A DNA stretch of 50,256 nt from Gemmatimonadota bacterium (GTDB lineage: Bacteria > Gemmatimonadota > Gemmatimonadetes > Longimicrobiales > Gaopeijiaceae). The stretch covers positions 1 to 50,256 of the forward strand of contig JAPPGI010000212.1 of NCBI GenBank assembly GCA_028874985.1. Direction: 5' to 3'. Every line of letters begins with the position of its first letter. The stretch's first letter is position 1. The notes beneath the pieces are model-generated. The model did no database searches. It worked only from the letters and a program-made list of their open reading frames with translations, and was not told where the DNA came from. Position numbers and translations under genes: made by a program. This document shows, one piece after another, positions 1 to 8,427 of this stretch.

Positions 1-454
1 TCTTGCCCGAGCCCGTGCCGCCGGAGACGAGGATGTTCTGGCGGGACGCAAGCGTGCTCCGAGCGGCTTCGAGGATGTCTTCGGGCAGCGAGCCGAGGCG
101 CACCAGGTCCTCGGCCGTGAACGCCCGGCCCCCGAACCGGCGGATCGTGATGGCGACCTCGGGAGAAGCGGGCGGCGTGCAGATCGCCACCCGCGAGCCG
201 TCTTCGAGCCTCGCGTCGAGGATGGGCCGGGCGGCGGGATCGAGCCCTAGCGGGCGGGCTATGTGGATCGCGGCGCGGTGGAGCCATGGGGCGGTCAGCG
301 CAGGGGCTTCGTGCGGCTCCAGCCTCCCGGCCCGTTCGACCCATACGTTGCCGGGTCCGTTGATCATGATCTCGGAGATCTCCGCGTCCTCCAGCAGCGT
401 CTCCAGACCCGGAAGGAACGGCTTCAGGTGGGCGATGCCGCTCGCGCGCTTCAT
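1..454 (-). CDS. trbB: VirB11/TrbB conjugal transfer ATPase (partial, cut by window edge)
   Basis: Reading leftward from an ATG at 454, the frame stays open to base 1 (151 residues) and ends exactly in the P-loop GGTGSGK. Before it lie typical VirB11 N-terminal features: a stretch reading EISEIMINGPGNVWVE and a GSRVAI segment before the nucleotide-binding domain. VirB11 ATPases are hexameric cytoplasmic motors that drive pilus assembly and substrate transfer in type IV secretion. The start overlaps the stop of the upstream VirD4 gene as ATGA (451-454), so the two are translationally coupled. The C-terminal half lies outside the window. Confidence 0.93.
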   Translation of the reverse strand, partial: MKRASGIAHLKPFLPGLETLLEDAEISEIMINGPGNVWVERAGRLEPHEAPALTAPWLHRAAIHIARPLGLDPAARPILDARLEDGSRVAICTPPASPEVAITIRRFGGRAFTAEDLVRLGSLPEDILEAARSTLASRQNILVSGGTGSGK

Positions 455-2478
455 ATCCGTCCCTCCTCGCGGAGCCGCCAGTAGCCCGTCTCCCTCGGCA
501 GGTAGTGCGGCTTCAGGTAGACGCGCGTGGCCGGGAGCGACCTGGCCCCGTCGTAGGGCAAGCAGACCGCCTGGTAGTTGGCGAGCAGCGCGAACTGCCG
601 GGGCGTGAACACGGGCTGAAGCGCCTGGCGGAACGACTTGCTCGTTCCCATCGTGCCGCGCCCGCCTCCGGCGCGGCCGGACAGGAGCGAGAACTCGGGC
701 CTGCCGGTGGTCTCGGTGAACGTGTGGGAGGCCTGGGTCTTCATGACGCTGCCGCACATCTCGGACGCGATCCGCGCCGACGCCTCGTCGGAGAGCGAAA
801 GGAAGATCCGGGTGCGGAGCGTCTGCACGAGCGTCCTCCACGCCTCGCCCGAGGGCAGCACGGAGCGGAGCGAGGAGATCGACTGCGTGGCGACGATGGG
901 GATGCAACGGCACTGCCGGGTCAGCGCGAACGCCTTCTCGTCGCCCGACGGGTCGTCCTGTCCGACGGTGGCGAACGCCTGGTACTCGTCGCAGATGAAC
1001 ACGGCGGGCCGCATGTGGCGTCCGGGACGCCGGGCCGCTTCGGCGGGACGCCTCAGCAGCGCCTGTATCCACGCGTTCTTGAGAAGCACGCCGACGGCGC
1101 GGGCAAGCGCCGGGTTCGCTCCGGCCGGCATGTTGAGCGCCAGCACCTTGCCGCCCTCGATCAGGTCGGCGAGGGGCGGCAGCCTCCGGCGTAGCCCCGG
1201 CATCGGGTGGACCTTCGGGGCGTCCTTGTCGGCTTCGTCGTTCTTGACGGGAGCGGCATCGGGCGCGGGCGGACAGAACACGCCCGCCACGTCCGGCTGG
1301 TCGAAGAGCGACAGGAAGACGCTGATGCCCTCGACGATCGTGGTGCGGATCTTGGCGTCGAGCTTCGTCCAGTCCTTCAGATACCAGCGCGCCACGGCCT
1401 CGACCTGTTCGGCGTACTCGCCGCCCGCGCCGTCCCCGTCCGCCTCCGTCCTGTAGGCGACCTTGAGCCGCTTGAGCCGGGCTTCGAGCTTCGGATCGAG
1501 GCGGCACGCCGACTTGTCCGTGCCGGGCACGGGTGCCCAGGCCCAGTCTTCGAGCGGCTCGATATGCGCGTTGAGATCCGCGTTGGCGACGACGGCGCGC
1601 ACCGGGCGCATGCCGTTCGCCAGCCTCTGGGCCTCGCGGATCCTGTCCCTGAACAGGTCCGCGTCCACGGTGCAGCGGTAGATGTCGCGCAGCGTGACCC
1701 AGCCCCCGGGCAGGAGCCGGTGCACCTCGATGATCCACCGGACGAGGTTCGTGTACGCCTGTTGCCAGAACGGGTCCCGGCTCTTGCCGAATAGCTGGTT
1801 GACGAGGGAGGCCACGGAGTAGGCGAGCGAGTAGGAGTCGAGCAGCGGATCGTCGAGCGGGTTCCACTGGAGCGAGCCGCCGAGCCCGATTTCGAGGTAG
1901 TCGCCGCCGCGCCCGGCGTCTTCGAGGATGCCGCGCACCTGGTAGCAGAAGTCCCCCTTGACTTCGAGCACGAGCGCGCCCGCGCGGCGCTTGGCGTCGT
2001 CCGCCCTCCACGAGAGAAGCTGCTTGGCGAACGGGTACATGCAGGCGGTGGTCTTGCCCGTCCCGACCGCCCCGACGACGAGCACGCCGGTGTAGAGCCC
2101 CTTCTCGGGGACGACGAGCCACGAGGGCCGCTCGCTCTCTCTCGCCACGGTCGGATGGTGAAGTTCGCCGATGACGAGCGAAGGGGCGTCGTCGCCGGGC
2201 GAGGCGGGCCACGCCGGGAGTTTGCCCCGCCGCCTAAAACGGAAGAGCGGCTGAAGCCAGACCCGCCAGACCGAGAGGCAGAGGCTCCCCGCGAGCACGA
2301 CGGCGACGGCGGGCCATGCGTAATACCAGAGGCGGATCGCGGAGTGCAGGCCCGGATCGTGCCACGCGATCAGGTCGAGCACGGGGTTGCCGCCCGTGCC
2401 GGGAAACGGCGCCTTGAGCGCCTGCGCGCCGGCCGCTCCGATGGCGGCCCCGATGACGGCGAGCGTCGAGTACCTCAT
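451..2478 (-). CDS. traG: VirD4/TraG type IV coupling protein
   Basis: Predicted 675-residue coupling ATPase that brings the relaxosome to the transfer channel. Two N-terminal membrane segments (about residues 3-20 and 49-73) precede a P-loop GAVGTGKT (about 136-143). A Walker B-type stretch FICDEYQAFAT lies in the C-terminal third. The ATG at 2478 is chosen because it directly precedes the first hydrophobic segment; the longer upstream frame is arginine- and proline-rich and not membrane-like. It is separated from the preceding operon gene by a 295-base gap containing strong inverted repeats, and overlaps VirB11 by ATGA. Family assignment is secure; the exact transfer system type (Trb-like) is inferred from gene order. 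Confidence 0.93.
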   Translation of the reverse strand: MRYSTLAVIGAAIGAAGAQALKAPFPGTGGNPVLDLIAWHDPGLHSAIRLWYYAWPAVAVVLAGSLCLSVWRVWLQPLFRFRRRGKLPAWPASPGDDAPSLVIGELHHPTVARESERPSWLVVPEKGLYTGVLVVGAVGTGKTTACMYPFAKQLLSWRADDAKRRAGALVLEVKGDFCYQVRGILEDAGRGGDYLEIGLGGSLQWNPLDDPLLDSYSLAYSVASLVNQLFGKSRDPFWQQAYTNLVRWIIEVHRLLPGGWVTLRDIYRCTVDADLFRDRIREAQRLANGMRPVRAVVANADLNAHIEPLEDWAWAPVPGTDKSACRLDPKLEARLKRLKVAYRTEADGDGAGGEYAEQVEAVARWYLKDWTKLDAKIRTTIVEGISVFLSLFDQPDVAGVFCPPAPDAAPVKNDEADKDAPKVHPMPGLRRRLPPLADLIEGGKVLALNMPAGANPALARAVGVLLKNAWIQALLRRPAEAARRPGRHMRPAVFICDEYQAFATVGQDDPSGDEKAFALTRQCRCIPIVATQSISSLRSVLPSGEAWRTLVQTLRTRIFLSLSDEASARIASEMCGSVMKTQASHTFTETTGRPEFSLLSGRAGGGRGTMGTSKSFRQALQPVFTPRQFALLANYQAVCLPYDGARSLPATRVYLKPHYLPRETGYWRLREEGRI

Positions 2479-2511
2479 CGGCCGGACTCCCTTCCCGGAG
2501 GGATCGTTGGT

Positions 2512-2603
2512 GCGGGAGCGACCCAGGGGGCGGGGGCGGGAGTGTGAAAACACACCTGGCCCCGAACCCGTACCAGGCCCTCGGACTGGGGGGTCGCTCC
2601 CGC
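2512..2603. repeat. 13-bp inverted repeat in the virD4 leader
   Basis: GCGGGAGCGACCC at 2512-2524 is matched perfectly by its reverse complement at 2591-2603. Between the arms sits a small GTGTG-AAAA-CACAC hairpin (about 2542-2555). The repeat lies in the only large gap of the transfer operon, just upstream of virD4. It could be an operator, an attenuator or part of a transfer origin; nothing in the sequence decides this. Confidence 0.6.
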
Positions 2604-2614
2604 CACGGCCTCTT

Positions 2615-2644
2615 CGGCCCGTCCGCGCGTTGCCGGACGGGCCG
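2615..2644. repeat. 11-bp stem, 8-nt loop hairpin upstream of virD4
   Basis: CGGCCCGTCCG (2615-2625) and CGGACGGGCCG (2634-2644) form a perfect stem around the loop CGCGTTGC. No T-run follows on either strand, so a simple intrinsic terminator is unlikely. The position, 137 bases before the virD4 start inside an otherwise tightly packed operon, suggests a processing or regulatory element or an oriT-like structure. Confidence 0.6.
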
Positions 2645-2773
2645 CGAGGCCGCAAGACCCGGCCGCGCAAGCGGATGGACGGAAGGGCCGGTGTGAATCG
2701 CCGGGGGCCGAAGACGTGAATCGACCCCCCATGTCGTTTTCACAACGCGGTTCGGTCGTAAGTCGCCTGCCGT

Positions 2774-3703
2774 TCATCGGTAGCGAGCCCCGGCGAGGCG
2801 CACCGTCCGCCATGCGGTGCCGCGTTGGATCGACCCGCGTCCGCCCCGCCGCCGCACCTGCTTGGTCAGCGCGACGCTGCGCTTCATGGCGGCCTGGAGT
2901 CCTCCGAACTCTTCGAGGACCTGGATCGCGCCCTGGAGGATCGCGCGCTCGATCCGCGCGATCTCGTCGCGGATCTCCGGGTCGGCCTCGGCGACGCCAT
3001 CCTCGGCCCAGCCGCGCATCACCCGCTCGGCCCGGCGGATCTCCCGCGAGGCGCGCGCGACGGCCACGACCTCGACGGACCGGCCCAGCGATTGTAGCCC
3101 CCGCCACAGCGCCCGGTGCGCCGTCCCCCAGGAGCGGAGCGCGGTCGCGGTGTCGTGGCCCGGGTCCACGTAGACGAACGTCGCGTGGGCCGAGTCCAGC
3201 GCGACCGGCAGCTTGACGGGGAAGTGGCGGCGGGTGTTCCCGGCGGCCCCCCGGTAGACTCGCACGGGCAGGAGCCTGCGTTCGATGCCGAGCGCCTCGA
3301 ACGCGGCGACCTTCTCGTCTTCGGTCGGCAGCCAGGGCAGGTCCGCGTGCTCGATCACGTAGTCGAGAGAGAGGAGCCGGCGCATCAGCACCTCTTTAGA
3401 CGCGTCGCGCCGGTGCCGGACGTGCTCGGCTCCGAGCGCCCGGTAGACGCGCCGCGAATAGATCCGGCACACCCGCCCGATGCCCCGGACGCCCGGCACG
3501 GTCTCCTCGGCGGCGAGACCCCGGGCGATCAGGGCGTGCACGACGCGCCGCGCCTGTTCGGGGTGCGCGTCCAGGAACCGCATCGCCTGCGCGCGGGTGA
3601 AGACGCCGCTGTGGAGGCACACCAGGGCGATCCAATCGGCATGGCGGCCCGTCCAGCCGAACTCCCTCAGCGCCTTCTCCCGGCCCTTCAGATGCGCGAT
3701 CAT
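2774..3703 (-). CDS. Winged-helix-like protein of the transfer operon, unknown function
   Basis: Predicted protein of 309 residues. The start at 3703 overlaps the VirB8 stop as ATGA, so it belongs to the transfer operon. Residues about 20-75 (WIALVCLHSGVFTRAQAMRF followed by an alternating helix pattern) resemble a winged-helix DNA-binding domain. The C-terminal third is rich in Arg, Glu and Ala and looks helical. I do not recognise a family with confidence; it may be a replication-relaxation or mobilisation accessory protein working with the relaxase. A short decayed copy of its middle part (RRLLSLD..IEH..LP) is found at 12192-12239, next to the operon start. Confidence 0.75.
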   Translation of the reverse strand: MIAHLKGREKALREFGWTGRHADWIALVCLHSGVFTRAQAMRFLDAHPEQARRVVHALIARGLAAEETVPGVRGIGRVCRIYSRRVYRALGAEHVRHRRDASKEVLMRRLLSLDYVIEHADLPWLPTEDEKVAAFEALGIERRLLPVRVYRGAAGNTRRHFPVKLPVALDSAHATFVYVDPGHDTATALRSWGTAHRALWRGLQSLGRSVEVVAVARASREIRRAERVMRGWAEDGVAEADPEIRDEIARIERAILQGAIQVLEEFGGLQAAMKRSVALTKQVRRRGGRGSIQRGTAWRTVRLAGARYR

Positions 3704-4368
3704 CGGCCGTCCTCCGTGACCAGCGCCCGGTCGGCCTGGAGGTAGGTGACGAGGATGCCCATCGGGTTGTGGACGACGAGTTCCGGTGGAATGCTTTCGA
3801 GAAACTCGAACCGAAGCGTGAGCGTCCAGCGCTCGCGCCGGACCTCCCGCGCTCCGGTCAGGTGCACGAGATCGAAGTCGGCGGTCGCGCCGTGCGGCGG
3901 CTCGGGCGACGGGTGGATGCGGAGCACGACGTTCTCGACCTGGGCTTCCGTCTCCGCCGTCCCGGCCGCCGTGGCGGCGACCTCGCCGCCGTCCCTCTGG
4001 AACGCGGCGTTGGCGAGTTCCGTGGACAGGAACCGGAGGCTCCGGGTCCAGTGCTCCTCGACGGTCGCGCGGCGGCGCGAGTGGAAGTCGGCGACGAACC
4101 GGTTGAGGAAGTACTTGGTCGTGGGATCGAGCGGGTCGGCCTGGGCGGTGGCGGCCTCGTAGGCGAGCGCCTCCGCGCGGCCGACCTCGTCCACCCGGAT
4201 CACGATGGGCCTGGGCGGCTCCGCGCCCGCAAGCCGGAGCAGCACCACGACGCCGAGCACGCAGCTTGCTGCGAGCAGCACCACGATCCTCCGAAGTTTC
4301 CGGTTCGCCTGAACGGCCTCTCCCCAGATCTCGGCGTACTCGCGGCCAGCGTTCTTGTCTCTTTTCAT
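3700..4368 (-). CDS. trbF: VirB8/TrbF inner-membrane transfer protein
   Basis: Predicted 222-residue bitopic protein with a short cytoplasmic N-terminus, one membrane segment (about residues 28-47, IVVLLAASCVLGVVVLL) and a periplasmic domain of the VirB8/TrbF fold containing KYFLNRFVADFHSRRR and a conserved-looking NPMGI motif near the C-terminus. VirB8 bridges the inner-membrane complex and the core channel. The ATG at 4368 is preceded by a good AAGGAG site. It sits 18 bases after virB6 and overlaps the next gene by ATGA. Confidence 0.9.
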   Translation of the reverse strand: MKRDKNAGREYAEIWGEAVQANRKLRRIVVLLAASCVLGVVVLLRLAGAEPPRPIVIRVDEVGRAEALAYEAATAQADPLDPTTKYFLNRFVADFHSRRRATVEEHWTRSLRFLSTELANAAFQRDGGEVAATAAGTAETEAQVENVVLRIHPSPEPPHGATADFDLVHLTGAREVRRERWTLTLRFEFLESIPPELVVHNPMGILVTYLQADRALVTEDGR

Positions 4369-4386
4369 CGGCTTCTCCTTGGGGTC

Positions 4387-5385
4387 TCAGACGGGTGGCT
4401 TGGCGGCGGCCGCGGGCGCGACCGCTCCCCCGGCTCCGCGCATGACGAGGGCGACGAACCCGGATCCTGCGTTGCCGGAGCCGGACACCAGCATGGCGGC
4501 GAGTTCGCCGACCTTGAGGCTGGCCATCAGGCCGCAGACGACGAGCGGGAGCAGGACGACGGCCCAGAGCCAGAGTTCCATCGGGTCGGAGGTGCCGGTG
4601 CCCATCAGCGCATCGGCGTAGGTCGTGATGTAGCCCATGCCGACCCCCATGAAGACCCGAAGCACGGCACCCGCCACCACGCCGTAGAGCGTGTAGACCA
4701 TCATCGTCCGGAACCATCCCCAGAACAGGAACGCGAGCGGCTCGAAGAGCAGGAAGGCGATGAACACGGGACCCAGAAGGATCACGATCGCTATGGCGAC
4801 CTGCGCCCAGATCACTTGCGCGTAGGTGATGCAGAAGAGCAGCAGCAGGCAGACCACCAGCGAAGCGCCCATCACCAGCGTCACGAGTGACGAGAAGATC
4901 ACGGTGACGCCCGCCGTCACGATGGACAGCAGGTTGCCGGTGGACCACGCGGCGCTCAGGTGCGCCGAGTACGCCTGCACGAGCGCGGTCATCTCGGTGT
5001 ACCCGGCCGACACCACGTCGGACAGGAACAGGTTCTGGAGCCAGATCCCGCCTCCGGCGATCATGGCCGGGAACGTGAGTCCGACGCCGGGGATCGGAAC
5101 GACGTAGTAGTGGAGCAGCGTGCGGGGGATCGCGATCCCGAGCACGAGCTTGACGATCTGCCACGAGTCGAAATGGCCGCTGAACGCGATCTTGAGTCCG
5201 GTCCAGGCGACCATCACGGCGGCGAGCCCGCCCCAAAGCTGGAGCCCGAGCGTGTGCACGTCCGGGGCCGCGCCGCCGATCACGGTGTCGAGCACCACGT
5301 CCAGAAAGCTCTTGAAGTCCTGGAGTTGATCGTCCGGGATCTGCGTCGGGACGTTCGGGTCGATGGACTGCGGGGGGAGTTGCAT
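4387..5385 (-). CDS. trbL: VirB6/TrbL polytopic transfer protein
   Basis: Predicted 332-residue integral membrane protein with five or six hydrophobic segments, including SLVVCLLLLFCITYAQVIWA and AIAIVILLGPVFIAFLLFEP, the pattern typical of VirB6/TrbL. It forms part of the inner-membrane pore through which DNA or protein passes. The ATG at 5385 (MQLPPQSIDPN) is chosen because the longer frame upstream runs into VirB5 coding sequence in another frame. The C-terminus is short and Ala/Pro-rich. Confidence 0.9.
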   Translation of the reverse strand: MQLPPQSIDPNVPTQIPDDQLQDFKSFLDVVLDTVIGGAAPDVHTLGLQLWGGLAAVMVAWTGLKIAFSGHFDSWQIVKLVLGIAIPRTLLHYYVVPIPGVGLTFPAMIAGGGIWLQNLFLSDVVSAGYTEMTALVQAYSAHLSAAWSTGNLLSIVTAGVTVIFSSLVTLVMGASLVVCLLLLFCITYAQVIWAQVAIAIVILLGPVFIAFLLFEPLAFLFWGWFRTMMVYTLYGVVAGAVLRVFMGVGMGYITTYADALMGTGTSDPMELWLWAVVLLPLVVCGLMASLKVGELAAMLVSGSGNAGSGFVALVMRGAGGAVAPAAAAKPPV

Positions 5386-5399
5386 GGCCGCCCTAGCCC

Positions 5400-6317
5400 C
5401 TACCGGTAGAACGAGGGAATGCGGAACAGGAGCCCGTCGCGAAGCGCGGCACGGTTCTGGAGCGCCGCGTTCTGCATCGTCCGGGCGAACGCGTTGGCGC
5501 GCATCCGGCCCTCGCGCCACGCGGCGAGTTGTTCGAGCCGCGCGAGTTCGGCCAGCCGCGTGCGGTTCGCCTGCTCGGCCGCCTGGTGGGCGAGCACCTG
5601 GGCCGCCGCCGCGTTGATCCGGCCCTGGCTCAGCGCCGCCGCGACTTCGGCCTGCTGAAGAGCCGTGTGGGACAAGTTGCCGTTCGCGGTGAGGCCGGCG
5701 AACGAGCCCTGCGCGCTCTCGACGGTTCCCGCGAGCGCAGCAGCAGCGTCGAGCGTCGCGTAGTCGAGCACCCGCTGCCGGTCGGCGGCCTCGCGGGCGC
5801 GGCGGTAGTCCTCAAGCGCACGCGTCGCAACCTCGGGAGACTGGTTTCGGTACAGCGCCAGGATGTCCGCTTCGGTCACCCGGTCGGCCGCGTTCCGGGC
5901 GGTGCGCCAGAGTCCGGTGAGGGAGTTGCCGGTTCCGAAGTCCCGCACCGCCCCGACCATCTCGCCGCCCGGCCCGGTGAAGTCGGAGCCCCAGCCGAGT
6001 CCATCGCGCACCAGTCCGACGGGATCGGCGGCGAGGTCGGAGAACGGGCGCAGAAGCGCTTCGATCTCGCCGCGCGCGGAGCGCTCAAGGTGGTCGAGTT
6101 GGTTCTCCAGTTCCGAAAGCTGGCGGGCCATCGACCGCAACTCGCGGACCTGGTTCCTGATCTGCGTGATCTGGTTCGCGATGATCGTGGCGCGCTGGAA
6201 CCAGCTGCCGAAGTCGAACTGGGCGCTCGCGGACTGCGGAGTCCCGAGCAGCAGGAGCGGGAGGAGAAGGGCCATGATGAAGGTCCGGTGATGCATGGGA
6301 GAGTCCTTATCAGTCAT
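5400..6317 (-). CDS. trbJ: VirB5/TrbJ minor pilus subunit
   Basis: Predicted 305-residue exported protein. A signal peptide (HHRTFIMALLLPLLLLG...SASA) is followed by the helical, Gln/Arg/Glu-rich body characteristic of TrbJ/VirB5, including IIANQITQIRNQVRELRSMA. VirB5-type proteins sit at the pilus tip and contact the recipient. The start at 6317 overlaps the VirB10 stop by ATGA; an alternative ATG at 6296 lies closer to the signal peptide. Confidence 0.88.
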   Translation of the reverse strand: MTDKDSPMHHRTFIMALLLPLLLLGTPQSASAQFDFGSWFQRATIIANQITQIRNQVRELRSMARQLSELENQLDHLERSARGEIEALLRPFSDLAADPVGLVRDGLGWGSDFTGPGGEMVGAVRDFGTGNSLTGLWRTARNAADRVTEADILALYRNQSPEVATRALEDYRRAREAADRQRVLDYATLDAAAALAGTVESAQGSFAGLTANGNLSHTALQQAEVAAALSQGRINAAAAQVLAHQAAEQANRTRLAELARLEQLAAWREGRMRANAFARTMQNAALQNRAALRDGLLFRIPSFYR

Positions 6318-7552
6318 CGGGGGGTCGTGGGGTTGGGAACGAGGACATCCGCAGTGAACCAGACGCGCAGGCGGTGTCCGGCCCGGATCGTGATCTCGGG
6401 CATCCGGTTCAGGAACCGGTCGAGGGTCGAGGTGGCGCTCTGGCCGAGCCCCTGCCCGACACCGGCCCGGAGTCCGTAGGGCGAGCCTCCGGCCAGCGTG
6501 AGGCCGCTCAAGGCCCCGATGGCCCCGGCCGCGGCGAACGTCGAGACGTAGTGGCGGCTCACCTCGTCCTTGAGTGCGCTTTCGCCCGCCTGGTTGAGGC
6601 CCGCGAATTCGATGTCGATCCAGCCGCCGTCGGGCAGCAGCAGCCGGTGGAATGAGACGGCGAGGCGGCTCTGGTCGCGTTGTTGAACCGCATGGGCGGT
6701 GCCAACGACGCGCGCGCCACGGGGAATGAGAACCCGCTGGCGGTCAGACGAATACAGCGGCACCGACACCATCGCGAGCACGGGTCCGGGAAACTCGCCC
6801 GAGAGTTGCGTCAACAGCACCGCTTCGAGAAACGAGCCCTCGCGGATCCGCTCCCAGCCCGGCGGGTCCTGCGGCCGGACGCCAGGGACGGGCTCCGCCG
6901 TGCCGGGACTGCGTGGCGCGGCCGGCGCTGCAACTCCCGGGGAAACCGGGAAGGGCTGTCCCGCCAGCCCGGCCGCCAACTCGCCTTCGAGCGCGGCGAC
7001 GGACCGCTCGAAGGACGCCAGTGCCGCGTCCAGCGCGGCATCAGGCGGCTCGGGTGCCGCCGGAGAACCTCCCGCGCCTCCGCGAACTCCGCCCGGATCC
7101 CGGTAGGAGCGGGCGACCGGAAGCGAGCGGAGCGAGCGGGTCCTGCGCTCGATCTCCTCCAGCCGCAGCGCCTCGCGAAGTTCGGACTCCGCTTGCGTCG
7201 TGCCCACGGGTCCACTGCCGGGGTTGTCCGCCGTGCCGGCCGGGGCCGCATCATCGGACGCGGCGGACTGCCGCCGTTCCATGTCGGCGCGGGCACTGTC
7301 GGCCGCCGCCTGCTGGGCCTCGCGGTCCGTCTCGGCCCGGATCCGGCCCAGGAACGAGCGGCCCATGCCGCCGTCCACCGCCCGCGGCTCGGCGGCGGCG
7401 GGAGCCATCGGATCTTCTGCGGGACCCGTGAGCGACCAGGAAAACAGCATCCCGGCGACGAGCACGGCGATCAGCGCAATGCCGGCCTTCGTGACGATCC
7501 CGCCCGGAAGCGCGCCCTTTGGCTCCTTCACCCACTGCTTCCAGCGGCTCAT
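6314..7552 (-). CDS. trbI: VirB10/TrbI core-complex protein
   Basis: Predicted 412 residues. One N-terminal membrane anchor (about residues 18-40, AGIALIAVLVAGMLFSWSL) is followed by a long low-complexity Ala/Pro/Arg linker. The conserved C-terminal VirB10 beta-barrel domain starts near IREGSFLEAVLLTQLSG and includes VLIPRGARVVGTA and the late GLGQSATSTLDRFLNRMPEI segment. VirB10 spans both membranes and senses ATP use by the motor ATPases. The ATG at 7552 overlaps the VirB9 stop by ATGA and starts right before the anchor. Confidence 0.93.
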   Translation of the reverse strand: MSRWKQWVKEPKGALPGGIVTKAGIALIAVLVAGMLFSWSLTGPAEDPMAPAAAEPRAVDGGMGRSFLGRIRAETDREAQQAAADSARADMERRQSAASDDAAPAGTADNPGSGPVGTTQAESELREALRLEEIERRTRSLRSLPVARSYRDPGGVRGGAGGSPAAPEPPDAALDAALASFERSVAALEGELAAGLAGQPFPVSPGVAAPAAPRSPGTAEPVPGVRPQDPPGWERIREGSFLEAVLLTQLSGEFPGPVLAMVSVPLYSSDRQRVLIPRGARVVGTAHAVQQRDQSRLAVSFHRLLLPDGGWIDIEFAGLNQAGESALKDEVSRHYVSTFAAAGAIGALSGLTLAGGSPYGLRAGVGQGLGQSATSTLDRFLNRMPEITIRAGHRLRVWFTADVLVPNPTTPR

Positions 7553-8427
7553 CGGCCCTCCTCCCCTGGCTCGAACCGCCAGGGCATCCGCTTGTCGCCG
7601 ATCTGGAGCCAGCCGTCCGCCAGGACATGACGCGCGATGTAGAGCCCGTCGCTGCCCAAGTCGAACGCGACCAGCGCCGGTTCGCCGTCCTTGAGTTCGT
7701 AGAGCGCGGGCGACTCCTGGGCGTTCGAGCGCAGATAGGTGAACCGCCCGTCGTGCCACATCGCCTCGATGAGGAACGGCCGCTTCGACGCGCCCGAGTC
7801 CAGCCGGTACTCGAACCGGAGCCGTCCCGGATACTCGGCGCGGAAGGCTTGCGTTTCCGCTTCAGCCTCCGTCCGGGCCTCGATGATCCCGGCCTCGGCC
7901 TCCGCCCGAGCCCTGCGCGCCGCCTCGGCAGCCTCGTTGGCCATCCGCCGGTAGGCCGTGACCTCGCTCCGGGCGACGAACCCGGGAGCGCCGGGCGCGC
8001 CGCCCTCATGCTCAGCGCCCGGATCGACCCGGACGACCAGGTGCGGCGGCTTCTCGCCGTGCTCGGAGACCAGGAACGAATAGATCCGTCCCGATTCGCA
8101 GACGAGCGCGACGTTCGTCGCCCCGTCCTCGGCCAGCGGCTTCAGGTACGCGACGTTCGCCGCGCCCGTCAGGTGCCAGTACTCCGAGTCGCCGACCACG
8201 AAATCGAGGATCCGCTCCCCGGCCGGGAGCACTATTAGCGTCGTGTGGCGCACGCGCGCGCGCAGGCGAGGGATCAGTTCCTCGCCCTCTCCGCCCACCG
8301 GCACGCGGAGGAAGGCGGCGTCTTCCCCCGGCTGTTGCGCCGCGGCATTGGCGGGGACCGCCGCCAGAAGCAGCGTCAGCAGAACAACAACGAGCCCCAG
8401 CAGGATCGCAATGGTCGCATTTCTCAT
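7549..8427 (-). CDS. trbG: VirB9/TrbG core-complex protein
   Basis: Predicted 292 residues with a cleavable signal peptide (MRNATIAILLGLVVVLLTLL...ANA). The TrbG/VirB9 domain shows FVVGDSEYWHLTGAANVAYL in the first half and a C-terminal half with PFLIEAMWHDGRFTYLRS and DGLYIARHVL. VirB9 forms the outer-membrane ring of the channel with VirB10. The ATG at 8427 overlaps the VirB4 stop as ATGA. A charged Ala/Glu/Arg helix region (about residues 150-200) may be a coiled coil. Confidence 0.92.
   Translation of the reverse strand: MRNATIAILLGLVVVLLTLLLAAVPANAAAQQPGEDAAFLRVPVGGEGEELIPRLRARVRHTTLIVLPAGERILDFVVGDSEYWHLTGAANVAYLKPLAEDGATNVALVCESGRIYSFLVSEHGEKPPHLVVRVDPGAEHEGGAPGAPGFVARSEVTAYRRMANEAAEAARRARAEAEAGIIEARTEAEAETQAFRAEYPGRLRFEYRLDSGASKRPFLIEAMWHDGRFTYLRSNAQESPALYELKDGEPALVAFDLGSDGLYIARHVLADGWLQIGDKRMPWRFEPGEEGR

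Noticed and set aside
3-608. Long plus-strand open frame opposite VirB11/VirD4
   Set aside because: It is an antisense shadow of two well-supported minus-strand transfer genes; the sequence is low-complexity Arg/Ser/Pro typical of high-GC shadows.
2774-5236. 820-codon minus-strand frame across virB6 and virB8
   Set aside because: Only its last 309 codons (from 3703) look like a protein; the rest is Arg-rich out-of-frame reading of virB6 and virB8.
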